Shown here piece by piece: positions 38,940 to 51,900 of a DNA stretch of 64,000 nt (positions within the stretch are counted from its first letter, which is position 1; every line of letters begins with the position of its first letter). Below the pieces are notes generated by a model. The model did not search any database. It saw only the letters and a program-made list of their open reading frames with translations, and was not told where the DNA came from. The translations under genes were made by a program, and so were the position numbers. Source of the stretch: Anas platyrhynchos (Eukaryota > Chordata > Aves > Anseriformes > Anatidae); the NCBI RefSeq assembly GCF_047663525.1, contig NC_092589.1:29013001-29077000 (forward strand), given 5' to 3'.

Positions 38940-40500
38940 ATGGGGAATCAAGATGGGAAGCTAAGGAAAAATACAAGTGATGTGCATGAAGGAGGAGAGG
39001 ATGCCTCTGGGCCGAAGGATACAGATGGCACAAAGAAGGTATCGGGAAGCAGAAGGGGACTGGGGAAGCATGCAAAAGGAAGTGAATCTGCTAAAAAGAA
39101 GAGTAAGTCGGAATCGAGGGCCTCAGTATTTTCAAATTTGAGGATCAGAAAAAATCTGTCCAAGGCTAAAGATGGGAATAGCAGTTCAAGGGAGGATGTT
39201 TTGGAAAGCCAGGCCTTGCAGACTGGAGAGCTGGACAGTACTCATTCAATTGTTACTAAAACTCCAGATATAAGCATCTCTGCAGATGAAGGGGGTCTCT
39301 CAGACACAGATGCCGAACATTTTGAAATCAGAAATGAAACCGTCCCAGCTGCTGCAGAGACACAGGATGGACAAAGGACCAGCTCTGGCTCTGATACGGA
39401 TATATACAGTTTCCATTCAGCTGCAGAACAAGAGGATTTGCTTTCTGATATCCAGCAAGCTATTAGACTGCAGCAGCAGCAGGGGGCAATTAACGTTGGA
39501 ACTGAGGACCTTGTCACCAAAACAATGGGCCGACACATGGCTAATTCTCAAGCAGCCCCCTTGGATTTTGAACGGTTTCTTTCAATAACTACCACTGACA
39601 AAGAGAGTAGCCCAGACACTGTGAAGGCTTTTCCAACAGCATCTGAAATTGCGGAAAACGTTCCTGTCTCCTGTGCAACTGAACGTGAACTGAAAGAAGC
39701 GGTAAATGGAACGGGCTCTCCTGGTAACGGCTTATTTGAAAAACAAGAATGTAAGCTATTGATCGGAGAACAGGAACAGCTCACTGCTGTGGATGCTGTA
39801 GCTGGTGAACTAGAAGATGATTTAAACAGAACTGTGGTAGAAAATGCATCTGAAACCCACAGCTTCACACTACGTTCTCCAACCTCAGTAGCAGATTCTG
39901 AGACTCACATTGCTGAAGTGCAGGCTATTGATTTGCAGGGTTCAGGAACAGAGGATGGTATTTCAGATGCAGGCCATGATCATGCTGCTGAGACTCAGGA
40001 AGGGAAACATACTCTTTCAGACAGTCAAGAGAACCTGCATAATGGTTTATCTACAGAAATTAAAGATGGCATTTTGTCCTCTGAGGGGACAGCAGGCAGT
40101 CCAATGCTTGGTTCCCGATGCTTTAAGCCCTATCTAATTAATCCTTGTTACATCAAAACTACAACTAGGCAACTGAGTTCTCCCAACCATTCACCTTCTC
40201 CCTCCCCATCCCAGAGCCCACTTTTTACAAGGAGGCAGGAGTCCTTCCACAAAAAAGAAAAAGTCCCAATTAAGAAGCAGAGGTCTGCTAGTTTGGCAGG
40301 TTTGTTTAGCCGTTCAGCAGACTGGACAGAAGAGGTATCTAATCACAAATATGAGATAACACAGAAGGTGGGCTCTGCAGGCTACTTGGAGCACAAGGGG
40401 TTTAGAGAGAAATTTCAAACAGAAAGAGTGCCTTTGACTCATTCAAGAAAGTCCTCAGGGGTGCAGGCTTCTGCAGAGACATTTCCCAATGTCTTTTCAG
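38940..40500 (+). CDS. FMN2: Formin-2, first coding exon (residues 1-520 plus first base of codon 521)
   Basis: Formin-2 nucleates and elongates unbranched actin filaments. It is known for oocyte spindle positioning and neuronal roles, working with Spire proteins. I recognise the N-terminus MGNQDGKL, a basic stretch around residues 41-78 (KKKSKS, then VFSNLRIRKNLSK), a conserved block at 144-181 (DGQRTSSGSDTDIYSFHS, then EQEDLLSDIQQAIRLQQQQ), a Ser/Pro block at 393-425 (RCFKPY, CYIKTTTRQLSSPNHSPS) and FSRSADWTEE near 456-465. Residues 190-390 are acidic, Ser/Thr-rich and probably disordered. The ATG at 38,940 was chosen because it matches the family N-terminus and has a strong context (A at -3, G at +4). 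Gly2 fits an N-myristoylation site, which is inference. The glutamine run is only four residues, shorter than my recollection of the human protein. The exon ends at TTTTCAG before GTGAGT, leaving one base of a Gly codon that exon 2 completes. The FH1 and FH2 domains are not in this exon. Confidence 0.96.
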
Positions 40501-40530
40501 GTGAGTGATGTGTGTTGTTTTTGTTGTTGG

Positions 40531-40550
40531 TTTTTTTTTTTTTTTTTTTT
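40531..40550 (+). repeat. T20 tract just inside FMN2 intron 1
   Basis: It follows the donor by about 30 bases, after a TTGTTG-rich stretch. A U-rich sequence this close to a 5' splice site can bind TIA-type splicing factors, which is inference. Confidence 0.9.
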
Positions 40551-41091
40551 GAGAGTCTTTGAAATATATTCAAAATACATGAATTCAGGCCTTTGCATGT
40601 ACTGTTGTCTTTACTTGAACTGACAGTTTTAAAATGGAAGGCCTAACCTTATAACCACATTCACATTTTATTAATGAGAATAGCTTCTCTGTATTCACTG
40701 TCAGCCAGTAAAGGAAGTGCCTAACTCTTTGAAGTTTTTCTTTTTACCCTTCTTTGTCTACATCCTGTTGAAAAAGGCTGGATGCCTTAAAAGTGTTCTT
40801 GTTGAAAAATGCTAAGAGATGCATTATTTGAAGCAGACTAGCTCTCTGCTTAAATGAGTCTTTCGGAGCTGAAGCTTTTTGTAGCTGTGAGCCTGTTCAG
40901 GCTTTTCTTGTGCTAGGCACAAGATATACTGTAATAATTCTGATATGCTGTAAATATTTGAGAGCTGCACCTGGTGTTAGACTGAGGCAATGATGAGGTT
41001 TCACTTAGTACAAAAAGAAAAAAGGCATGCAAGCACGGATGAACAGCACTATAGGAAAAAAACAAACAAACCAAAAAAAAAAAAAAAACAA

Positions 41092-41112
41092 TTTCCCCTT
41101 CAGAAGGGGAAA
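41092..41112 (+). other. Perfect 9-bp hairpin in intron 1
   Basis: TTTCCCCTT-CAG-AAGGGGAAA has a three-base loop and lies just after an A-rich run. It is short and may be chance. Confidence 0.6.
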
Positions 41113-41486
41113 AAGGAGAAGGACAAAAATGTTAATGGCTTCAAAAGGTAGCATAAAATGGAGAAGGGAAATGCTGTAGAGTAGATTTTGGTAGTTCTGG
41201 CTGGCTGCTGTTCAGGCTGGATCATGTGACTCATTCAGGAAAGCATTCTTTTACCTTGTCTGTTAGGCAGCTTGCATCCTGTCAAAAAGGCCCAGAAACA
41301 CAGTCTAAAAATGAAATAGTGTGCATAGATTGTTATGTTGTCCTGTACTGTGTTTTTTTTTGTTGTTGCTCATTTGCTTGCATTTGTTTTTCCTTTCTTT
41401 CCTCTATCTGCATTTTTTTTTTTTTTTTGGTAAAAGCTAAGGCATTGACAAATAGAGAAGGCCTCTGTTACACCTGTCAAATATGA

Positions 41487-41523
41487 AGTATGTATACACA
41501 GTATGTATACACAGTATACACAG
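41487..41523 (+). repeat. 13-base tandem repeat AGTATGTATACAC
   Basis: Two exact copies are followed by a shortened copy AGTATACAC and AGT. Each unit contains the palindrome GTATAC. Confidence 0.95.
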
Positions 41524-42109
41524 TAAATTCAGCAACATATTCCATTAATTTTTCACTTAAGAAAATTAACACGAAGAATACAACTGATGTTTGCAGTGAA
41601 TATGTAAGATTAAAACAGCTGAATTAATAATCACTGTCCAGGTTTGTTTTGAATGGGTCTGTTCTAAATGTGTGAGCACAGTAACTGTATCAACGTATCA
41701 GAGCTATTTGCAAAAAAATAGTGAGAATCTTTTTGTGCTTTTATGAAAAATAAACAAATTAGTATCATTTATGAAGGGAACAATTACATAATTTAAAAAT
41801 CACATACAAGAAAACAATTGAGCTATCAACAGCTATTCATTATGAAAATGCTATCTTATAATGCAGATTAAAAAAAATTATATAACTTGTAGTCACTTGC
41901 ATTCACTTTCTTTGTATGCTTTATGTTCTACTTGACACCAAAATATTACTAATGAATGAACCTGCCTGGAAACCAAAGTTAGAATTAGAGGCTTTTTTCA
42001 CACAGCAACAAACTCAAAGAGTGCAAAATACTCAGGTAAAACATTTGTCAATTGAAATGAGAAGAATACTTTCATTTTTCAGTTGTCTTGAATAGAAATC
42101 CCCAACCTC

Positions 42110-42174
42110 ACACAAAAAGCCTCCCCTCTCAGGGGAGCTAGCCCTCTCCAAAGAGAGCTGAATCCTTTTTGTGT
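42110..42174 (+). other. Fold-prone element: closing stem around two hairpins (intron 1)
   Basis: ACACAAAAAG (42,110-42,119) pairs exactly with CTTTTTGTGT (42,165-42,174). Inside lie a hairpin CTCCCCT-CTC-AGGGGAG (42,121-42,137) and a second one (42,140-42,159) of seven pairs with a two-base bulge and a CAAA loop. The layout is a compact three-way junction. It matches no RNA family that I recognise: there are no C/D-box or H/ACA signals in proper places and no tRNA boxes. Confidence 0.4.
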
Positions 42175-45100
42175 TTTAAATCCCTTCCACCCATTTACTT
42201 AGATTTAATTTCAAACATTCCTATTTAAAGTTTTGCAACTGGAGGTGATCTCTACTTTCAAGTTTTTGGTGTGTAAAACACACTTTTTTTTTTTCTTTGC
42301 TATTAATATATATACAACTTATAAACAAAGTGCAAAGCTTTAAATTGCATCACCACTAATTAGACTCAATTTTATGGTGGTGCTATGAGGAAAATAATTT
42401 TTTGGCAAATCTCAAGGACAGTTACTTTTAAAACCTTATTTATGAGGAAACGAGCTTCATGTTTCCTTATAAATTTTTGATTTACCTGTTATTGAAGTTT
42501 TTTGGTTTTGTTTTGTTTTCTCTTATCCCACCAACAGTTATACTGTTATTGTGAAGGGACCACTGTCCAATGCAACAGTAGTTCTATCTCTTATGGAAAT
42601 TACTGTGACCCTAATTTGCATGTATATGCCAGCTGTCTTTACAAGCAGAGGACAATTACACCTTTCAGTTCATGCAGAGTAGCTTGAAGTGAGGGAATTG
42701 GAAATGACATGATAACACTTCATCTCTCTTTTTGGTTGGTCTTCTGGTTTCTATAAAATATATTTATAAGCTGAAAATTATCAGGAATACACAAACAATA
42801 ACTACCATGCAAGGAAAAAGGAAGTTAAACTGAACATTTATATTCCCACAAGCTGGCTGTCATTGCTGTAAGAGCAGCAAAGTCTTTTTATTTAAACCTG
42901 TCTGCATAGCAACAATTACAGAAATAATTTCCTGGCAATGTAAATATTGTTTTGGAAAATTGTTGCATTTTAATTGCATCCATCACATGCATCAATGTGG
43001 TGATTACAATCAGGCTTTTAGAAATGAACGTAGAAATAAGGAATTATAAAGAATGCTTTATATATGTGTGTGTGCGTGTATGTGTGTGGATATGTTAGCT
43101 TCTTGCCTGGAGCACAAAATCCCATCTTGCTGTGCAGTGACTGCAATGTCGGTTTTGCGTTTATAACTAGAATAATGTAAAATATTCCACAATGCTTCAG
43201 TCATTGATTTTAATGACAGCAGATTCTATGCAGATGACTGGCCTACTTTGGCACAACATTGTAGTTTGGCTGTGTGCCATTTGGTTTTCACAATGATCCA
43301 TGTGAACTAAGGCTTCTTCAATGTGAAATGTAGATGGAAACCAACAACTGCAATTGTAAATATGAATATATCAATTAAAAAAAAAAAATAGTCCTGTTTG
43401 AATTTTAGGGGGAGAAGCAAAGAATACAGCTTGCCAAAAAAAAAAAAAAAGCACTTTTCTAACTTTGCCTCTAATTAATATTTTTATTTTTGATTTATGT
43501 GAGAAATAAGTACAGTACAGTATTTTGAATTGAATTTGATACAATGGCTAAGAATGTGGCGTGGACAAATTTATGGGCATTTTGTAATTAAGGCAGCAGA
43601 TCTTTTTTGATGAGGACAGCTGTATTTGAAATTGCAGTGACAGTAATTACAAGTTCTAGGTTACCTGATGTGCAGTGGAGCCATGGGTTTCACATTGTGG
43701 TCTCAGGAGGACACAAGCTGAACCTGAATGAATAAGGGTTGGTTCTTTTCTTCAGGATGTGGCAATGAATGGTATTTGCTAACGTCAAGACAGTGTCATG
43801 GTGGGAAATGAAAAATGTTTCCAAACATTCACATAACTGAAAGAGAAGAGCTAATAGGCTCAGTTAAGAGAAAGGAGTTTATCCTTGCACTAATTTGAGT
43901 TGCAGTGATTGCAAAGCAGATAGGAAGGATCTGTTACATAAACTGAATGTAACTGAATGTTCAATCAGCTACACCGGGCTGTAATTAAACTTTATCAAAA
44001 CAAACCTATGCCCTTTCTAATCTCTGTTGGCTGACTGTAACACATTTGGTGTGTGAATCTATTTCAATCTGCCCATTTATCATTAAATTTCTGTTCACAG
44101 TTTCATATCTGTCTTAACTTTAGCTGTAAACAGGAAGCAAACAAAAATCTGATTTACCATAAAATAAAAACCTGAAGTCAATCCCATGCTTGTGTGATCA
44201 TGGCCTCTCTCTGATTTCCATGGAATGCAAGCCTGGTTCTCACAAAGACCACTTTATGTTACTTCTGCAAAGTGCTAATGTCATCTACACCCACTTGCAG
44301 CTACAGTACATTGTCTGCAAGCTTCTACAAAGGTCTTAGTAAAGATAAGTATGTGAAACTTGAAAAACTAGAATGAAAGCTTGTGTCTGAGATATATAGT
44401 AAATCTTTTTAGATGCTTTTGTAAATTTTTTTTGTATTCTGATGCATGATGTTGCACACAATATGGATTTGTATTTATTGGTGTGCTGAGAAGAACATTT
44501 ATCATGCAACTGTTATGTAAGGCTATTTACAGTATACTCTTTTGCTGATGTTTCTTAGCAGTAATACAAATGTCTTTTATCTGATGGCGGGACAATGTAG
44601 CCTCAATGTAGCCTACCCAAGAACATCCCTTCATGTGATGTATGATCACATACTCTTTTTGCCTAGAAAACTCAAGCCCAGAGAGTGTAATAAAAAAAAA
44701 AAAGGCAAAAATCCAGTCCAGCTACCATAAAAAGTGCGTGAAAATGGGGGGCAATTCATTATGGAGAAACTGCTGAGTGCAGATAAGCTGCTTTAATGTT
44801 ACTGTGCCAGCACTGCAATATGGGAATCGGAGCCATGTGAGTAATGTCACTGGAATGCAGGGCTGCCACAGTGTTGTTTTGATAGTCTTATGATTAATGC
44901 TTTGATCTTTATCTGGAGCTTCGTTGAAAGTAACAGGATTTGGTCATGGGGCTGGGTGACTGCATCTCTCAGGCAACATCCTCTGGAATTGAGGTCTGAC
45001 GAGTTGAGTTGAGCCCAGCTTGCACCTCAGCTAAAGATGTGGTTTTTTGGTTTCCTGCTGATCTCTTTTGGGCAAAGGGAGAAAGAACAGTTTGTAGCTG

Positions 45101-46889
45101 AAGGTCCATGCAGCTCTGCTTGGAGTTGAGGCCTAGAACCAGTGTTATCCATCCCACAGAGGAGATGGCTAGAACTAGTCATGAATGACATCGTATGCTT
45201 CGGTGACTTCAGTTACGTGAAAAGAGCAAGAGATTCTTCCAGTATGAATAGCTATATGGAATTTAAGTTCGAGTATGTTTCTTGGATCTAATTGTGCTTT
45301 GTTTTCTTTTGGAGGGTGCTGGCTTAGTTGTGTCCAGATGTTTGGCTTTTTAAAAAGTGCATAGGTTCTTTTGTGTAAAACCTACTTAAAGCAGGCCTCA
45401 CCTCTTTCTCTACAAAATTATTATTTTATCTAAAAATAAAAATAAACTTGGCATTGAAAAGCATCCCCAGGAATATTGTAGGCTGCCTGCTGTATGAGGG
45501 ATCAAGTGTTGATGTGAATCACAGTGACAGAAAATGTGAAAATACCAATTAGCCAATGTATTTTGTTTGTGCTCTAGTTTAACCAAGCTCAGAATATGGC
45601 CAAGAGTATTCCTTATAAACTACTCCTTTAAAAATGTGAACTTATGTAAGGAAGAGTAGTGATAAAGCATATATGTGTGGGTGGTTTTGTGGCTGTGACT
45701 TTGACTATTTTCAGGCACATTTAAAAGCATAATTCTATACTGGTCATGTGGAATACGACAGTTTCTGGAAACTTACCTTTATACATACAATTTGTCTTTT
45801 TGTAGAGATAAGGTGATTTAATACAAGGAATATATCTGCTTTGCACAAAGCAGACGTTGTGCAAAGAAGGTGATGAAAGGATGTATGAGGGCTTGACACC
45901 GTCACCTCACTCCTGCCTCTGAGCAGCAGCAACTCCCTGTGTTCCTACGTTGCTGTTCATCTGGAGGAAGTTAGGGATGAGGAGATGGTCTGCATTACGT
46001 TGAGTACAAAATGAAAATTTCTCATTTTTATTTTCATGTTACTGATGATGAGGATGAATTTCCTTCATTTCCTTCTATGGAAATGCCTCAGCTCCCTGAC
46101 CTTGAGTAGGAGGAGGGCTGTGTTTTCTGATGCAAAACTTTGCATTATTCTCAGAACATGAATAGATGAATACAGAACATGACCTATTTTATCTGTAGGT
46201 GTATATATGATATAACACATTAAATCAATTAGCTATTTTGCAAAGGTAAGATGCAGTGGTAATGAGATTGTGCATATGTGTTATCACAGTAATAGTAAAT
46301 CCTAATATGGATAAAACTAAATAGAAATATATAAATTCAGAGGACACAGAAATGCTTGGGACCTTAGTGATTTTGGTGTCTTGACATATATAGCTAAATA
46401 GTGGCAGGAAAGCCCAGTAAGAAATGAGACTTGCCATTGAGATGTTCTTATTTGGCAGTAAAAATATGAATTGTTCAGTCTTAAGATTTATATGAAGTTT
46501 ATCAGGAATGCCAGAGGTCTGAACCCGGTGTGAATTTGAATCAGGAGGAAGCATAGATAAACTCTAGAGAAAAAAAAAAAAAGCTACCCACTGTAATTAC
46601 TTCCACAATGAATTTATTTGAAGCCAAGATCCATCTCAGATGTCCCTTGAAGATACATAATAAGTAGTGTATACCAGGGGGGAAAATAGTTGTTATATCC
46701 TTCCCTCTTCCCTGTACCAATAAGGAAAAAGTTGCTGGAAAATGAAGTCAATACTGCAGTAACGCGATAATTAACTACATTAACATCTGCTAACAGTCAT
46801 GGAGCTGAAGTGGTTTTCATTTAGGGGGGAAAAAACAAAACACAAACCTAAAATATTGCATTCACAATACAGGGTGTGTATCTAAACGC

Positions 46890-46909
46890 TTTTTTTTTTT
46901 TTTTTTTTT
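46890..46909 (+). repeat. T20 homopolymer
   Basis: Uninterrupted T run within FMN2 intron 1. Confidence 0.9.
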
Positions 46910-48075
46910 GTCATGCAAAGAGCCAAGTCAATGTAGTTTGCTGAGAAATGGCTGAGGGAAATATTTGATTACATCAGTGAAAGAACATAAAGAACTACTT
47001 ACAGTGAAGGAGATGGGATTAAGTTTATTTGGATGAGGTCTCAAAGAATATAGAATTTGGCACAAATATGGCACAAATAGGCAGGCATATATATTTATTT
47101 TTCATGGAATATAACTAATTTTTTGCTTGTTCCATTTCTTCATTTTAGCAGTGTTTTTTTCTTTGTACCTAACTTTAAAACAAAAACAAGACAAACAAAA
47201 ACAAACACTCTTAAATATTGTATAAATATAAAAAGTCAGCAGCTGTTGGAGGAGATTAGACTTTGGGTGTATATGGTCCTGTAGAGAAAGAAAGCATTGG
47301 GGCTATCATAGCTAGGTTGAAAGAAATCAGTTATGTGTCCCACTTCAGAGGCTTGCTGGTCCAGCTCAGTTGTGTTTTGTGACCTGTAGTTGCTTGTGCA
47401 AATACTTGAATTTACTTCTAAGGTAGAGATGAGCCAGATGCAATTAAATGCTAAATGAAATGTGGAATGATTGGGAATCGAGTTGTTTTATTAAATTGGG
47501 TCATAAAGAAAATCATGCTGTGTGTATCAGTTTGGACTGACAGAAGAAGCAGTTAGAAATAGCTGCCCAAAAAAACATCAGAGGTGCTTCTCACTTTAAA
47601 GAATCAGACAAAGAAATGTGGCTTTCCAGCAGCCTGGGAGTACTTGGCACAGAATACCAACTTCACGTTGCAAATCACCACAGAAACTAAAAGGGTAAAA
47701 ATGGACAGAATTAAATACTTGCTGAGAGGAACCTAAGCACCTGGAAAATACAATCTGGAAGTTGCCAGAGATGCAAATGATACCTAAAACATTTGGTAGA
47801 CAGACACAGATTCTGTTTTAATATAAACCACTCTGAAATTAGGAAAGTTTTAGTAATGTACCTCTGTAATATTCAATAATAATGTGTTAGAAATTGAAAA
47901 TAAAGGAAAGTGAAAGGCAGACAAGCAATATAATGGTGTAGGAGTGTGAATCTTTTTTATATTTTTAGAAAGGTATTTTGTACTATGTATCACTGTTGCA
48001 TTGTAGCTGGGGAATTGTTTGTTACTTGAAAAAAAATCAGCTTTGAAAGTCATTTAGTGGCACATAAAAAATACT

Positions 48076-48099
48076 CTACTATACGATCTACTATACGAT
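48076..48099 (+). repeat. 12-base tandem duplication CTACTATACGAT
   Basis: Two exact adjacent copies in FMN2 intron 1. Confidence 0.95.
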
Positions 48100-49269
48100 A
48101 TTCACTACCTTCATGATCGAATATACCTATTGAAATGTAAGATACTATCTTTACCTTTGCACCTTATTTTATCGTATATAAAAGTTTAGTTAATACTTTG
48201 CCTCAATTTATGCTGTAATACCTATGTGTTATTAGAAAAAGCAGAGTGGGAGAAAGATAGAAAAACTTTGTCGCTGTGGAAGCAAAATCTTAAGGAGCTT
48301 AATGTTCACGTTAGAAATATGGAGTGCATAAGAGACTTGCTAATTTGCAAAGATTCAGAAAAAACTGTCACAGACTATCACAAATATTTAAAAATTTTGA
48401 AGCTCTGGTGGTAGCAAAGTTTTTAGAAAAAGTATTATGTTGTTGTTGCAAATGATCCAGGCAATTTCAGTCCTCTTCAGTTTGGCTGCAGCAACAAGCA
48501 AGGCTTTGGAATGAATCCTGAAGAAGGAAATTGTAAGATATCGTTGGCTACGCAATAAGAAGGTAAAGTAAAATAGAACAAAATACAGCCTCATTTCAAC
48601 AAAGATCAATAAGACTGTTTTTATTTTTTTTATGCATGCCTGTTTTCTAGGCAATGCAAAAGTGGTAGAAAGGGATTAATCTGTGTTATGTACAAAATAG
48701 AATATTGCAAATCACTTATCCAAAGATTAAAATTACTGTTGGCTTTGACAAGGGATGCTGTCATGTATCTTCTCTTCCACCATGGGGGCACAAATCCATT
48801 TTGGCCCAGTTCTACCTCGTGCTATGATACACTTGGTCAGGCAGGGGAATTTCATTGCAGTTATTGCAGGAGTAGAGCAGGCTCCTGACCTTAGCACTTG
48901 CTGGACTCAGCCTTTTCATCACCAATGGAAATTTTTGCTAAACTCTTGTCTTCCTGTATTAAAACCCAAATTTCAAAGTTAGGAGATGGGCTGATATCAG
49001 ATGTGCTGTTCCAGGAGTTCATTCACCAGGACCAAGGTCTGTGTTAACCAGTTCTTGATTTAAAATTGTTTTGTCTCTTTTCAAGTATGATCAGTGCAAG
49101 TCTAGCATAGAGTTAAGTTAATATTTTAATAGACCATTGGATGTTATGCTGAAATTAGTGGTGTTGTCGTGTCTCTTAGCAAGCCCAAGTGGAACAAGCT
49201 GTTAAAAAAATACAGATGCTTAGTTCTGTCATGGGACATGATGGATCAACAATGAGATCAATGGTAGGG

Positions 49270-49350
49270 CTTTTTTTTTCTTCTTTTTTTTTTTTTTTTT
49301 AAAGAAAACACACACACACAAAACAAAACAAACAAACAAAAAAAACCCCT
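49270..49350 (+). repeat. T-rich run followed by CA/AAAC repeats
   Basis: A T-rich stretch is followed at once by ACACACACAC and AAACAAAC units. The T-rich and A-rich halves could pair as a long hairpin. Confidence 0.75.
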
Positions 49351-51883
49351 CTACTTTGTAGTGTCTTTCTGGGGCAGCTTTTCTTGATATCTTCATTTCT
49401 GTGGAATCTCGTTTTCAGATTTTGGCAGACCTCAGATAGGGCCTGAAAGCATTTCACTGATGTTTGTTTGAGGTGCCACTTCTGCCTCTCCTGTGCTGTG
49501 TTGGCCCCAGAGGTGGCAGCAGAAGTAGGTGTCAGCTCCAGCTTGTACCCTTGCTTCCTGAAGTGAGCACACGTGTTCTACACATGGCATTTTTGGGGGT
49601 GCCTTGAACGCTTGAAGCTGTTGGTATTACATGGTTCTCTTTCTACAATGGACTGCTTGTTCTAGTTGAGTGAGTTGAAACATGAGTGATAACAGCCATC
49701 TTCAAGCAGAATCCAAAATCTGTTATGGATAACTTTGTGGCTGAAATTAAAAGAAAAAAAAAAAGTACTTGCTTGAATTGGAAAAGGGTTGGTACATTGC
49801 AGATCCAACTCAGAACAAGTCAAGATTTTTCAAGTAAAATTTTTAACAGTCCAGAGGATGCTAAGAGAGGACAGTGTCGAGAAAGGGGAGTACCGAGATG
49901 CCAAGAGGCTCAGATAACTTGACACAAGTAAAGCATGGTGTTTACTTTGATACAGAACTGAAGAAATTGAATTAATAATTGGTAGTTTAATTACAGTTGC
50001 TTAAGAGTCTATGAATATTAATAAATAAATATATTCCTTCATAGAATTTAATAAATAAATATTTCTGACTTTGAAATGACATTGGACTGTATGCAGGCAG
50101 GCATTAAAAACTGGAAGGAGGAGAATAGTGCTGACACTTGTCTTTATCCTAGTTCTCTTAGAATTCTCTTCAGAAGTCAAAAGCAGAAAGTCTATCTAAA
50201 TTTAAGATGATTTTTGGGTTCAGTTCCTACCATCCCTGTGAACAAAGCCAGAAAGTCTACTAGATGGTTATCAAGGAAAGAAAGAATAGTCCTCTTAAGA
50301 ATTTCCATGCATCCCTGACATTGGTAACACCCTAAAGACTAGAAGATGTAAATGTAACAAACATATATAAAAAATATAAAGAATCGATACATTGCCTTTG
50401 CTTTTTTCCCCCTTGGAAACATGCAGATACTGGCTATTACACTGAGAATAAAAGTGAAATGAAATATATCTTAATGACAGTCACAGGAATTTGTACAATA
50501 ACCCTAGACCTTGACAAGTTTTGTAACTATTAAATTATTAAGGTTTGAATTTTCTGGAAACTAATTCATGATGTATTTTTTGTATTTATTTCTTTTGGAA
50601 GGATTTTCTGTTGTTGTTTCCAAACCATGTTGTGTGTGCAGACATGTTGCTTGTTGGTTTTCAACATTTTGTTTAACAAAGCTCACATTATTTAAAGAAA
50701 GTATCTGTCAATTAAAATTCAGTCCACTTTAAAAACAAAACCAAAACCCCTCGCAGGATGAGAGGTCTGGAACAATTTCCCAATTTAAGTCAGCAGAGGA
50801 TTAGAATCTCTGCAGTGAGAAAGTCCAATAAATGAGTTCTCTAATCCCAGAATAGTGAGCATAATCTTTCAGGTCAGGTTTCAGGAAAGCAAGACACTAA
50901 ATTAATTTGTTATTTTTAATGCAAATATATGTTTAATATGTATTTATGCAGCTCTTGGTCTTATTATTTGAAGAGAATAAGAAATGGCTAGATTACCAGT
51001 TTCCAGTTCTTTCATTCCCCAGGTTCACTGCGCACCTTTGAAAACCTCTTCTTCCTCAGCAGTCACATTGTACGTTGTGTTTACATGTAGGCTGACTGCT
51101 ACCCTTTAGCTGGAAAACTATCTTGAAATTTGAAAATATTAAGAAACGAAAGGGAAGTGTTAAATAAATGTAATACTTTTAATCTGTGAAATACTAGTCA
51201 CTTTGTTTTGTGTACCTGAGACCTAGGAAAGCGTATTAAACAGGAGAAAGGTGAAAATGAAGTGAGATGCTTTTGCCTCTAGGAAATTATTCAGCAAGAT
51301 TTTACTTTGCAGTTTAGGGAAATATGAGGACTAAAACTTGTACTGTGAGGTATTTAAGAAGTTGCATGTAGTTCGCTTACCAGCCACTGTGGAAGTCTTC
51401 GCAGGATTTTTCTCTCAGACATGCTTGTCCTATTCCAGTGTTCTGGGAAACATTTGACACTGCACAGCTCAGTGCTTTGTCAGATGATCTAGGCCTAAGT
51501 TATGACCTTGGTGTTTGTGTATGTAGAAAAAGAGAGAGAACAAATTGAACAGGAAAAAAATGATTTTGAGAGAGAGGAGCAAAAATTTCCTAACTCTTGA
51601 CTGCTGTAAAAATCGGCTCTTCTTTTTCCCTATTTTTCTTAAATATACAGAACTATGTTTGCAATTGTAATTTTCTGTGAATTGAAAAAAACATAAGACT
51701 ACAGTGGTCTTTTTAAGACTGATAGAAAACATACACAAAATGGATATACACCATTTTGTCTCTCTCTTCTTCCTTTTCCTTTTTTCCTCTAAGTCCCCAA
51801 AATAGAGCAAGGCCTATGGTACTTTTTGCTTCAAAGCTTATGAAAAAGCTTTGCTGTGTGAGCGTTTCTGATCTTGCTGAAGT

Positions 51884-51900
51884 GGGGGCGGGGAGGAGGA
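51884..51900 (+). other. Short G-rich run with GC box in intron 1
   Basis: GGGGGCGGGGAGGAGGA contains an Sp1-type GGGCGGGG. It is isolated, with no other promoter features. Confidence 0.4.

Noticed and set aside
38480-38941. 153-codon minus-strand ORF opposite the FMN2 5' region
   Set aside because: Shadow of the open + strand frame; no evidence of antisense coding.
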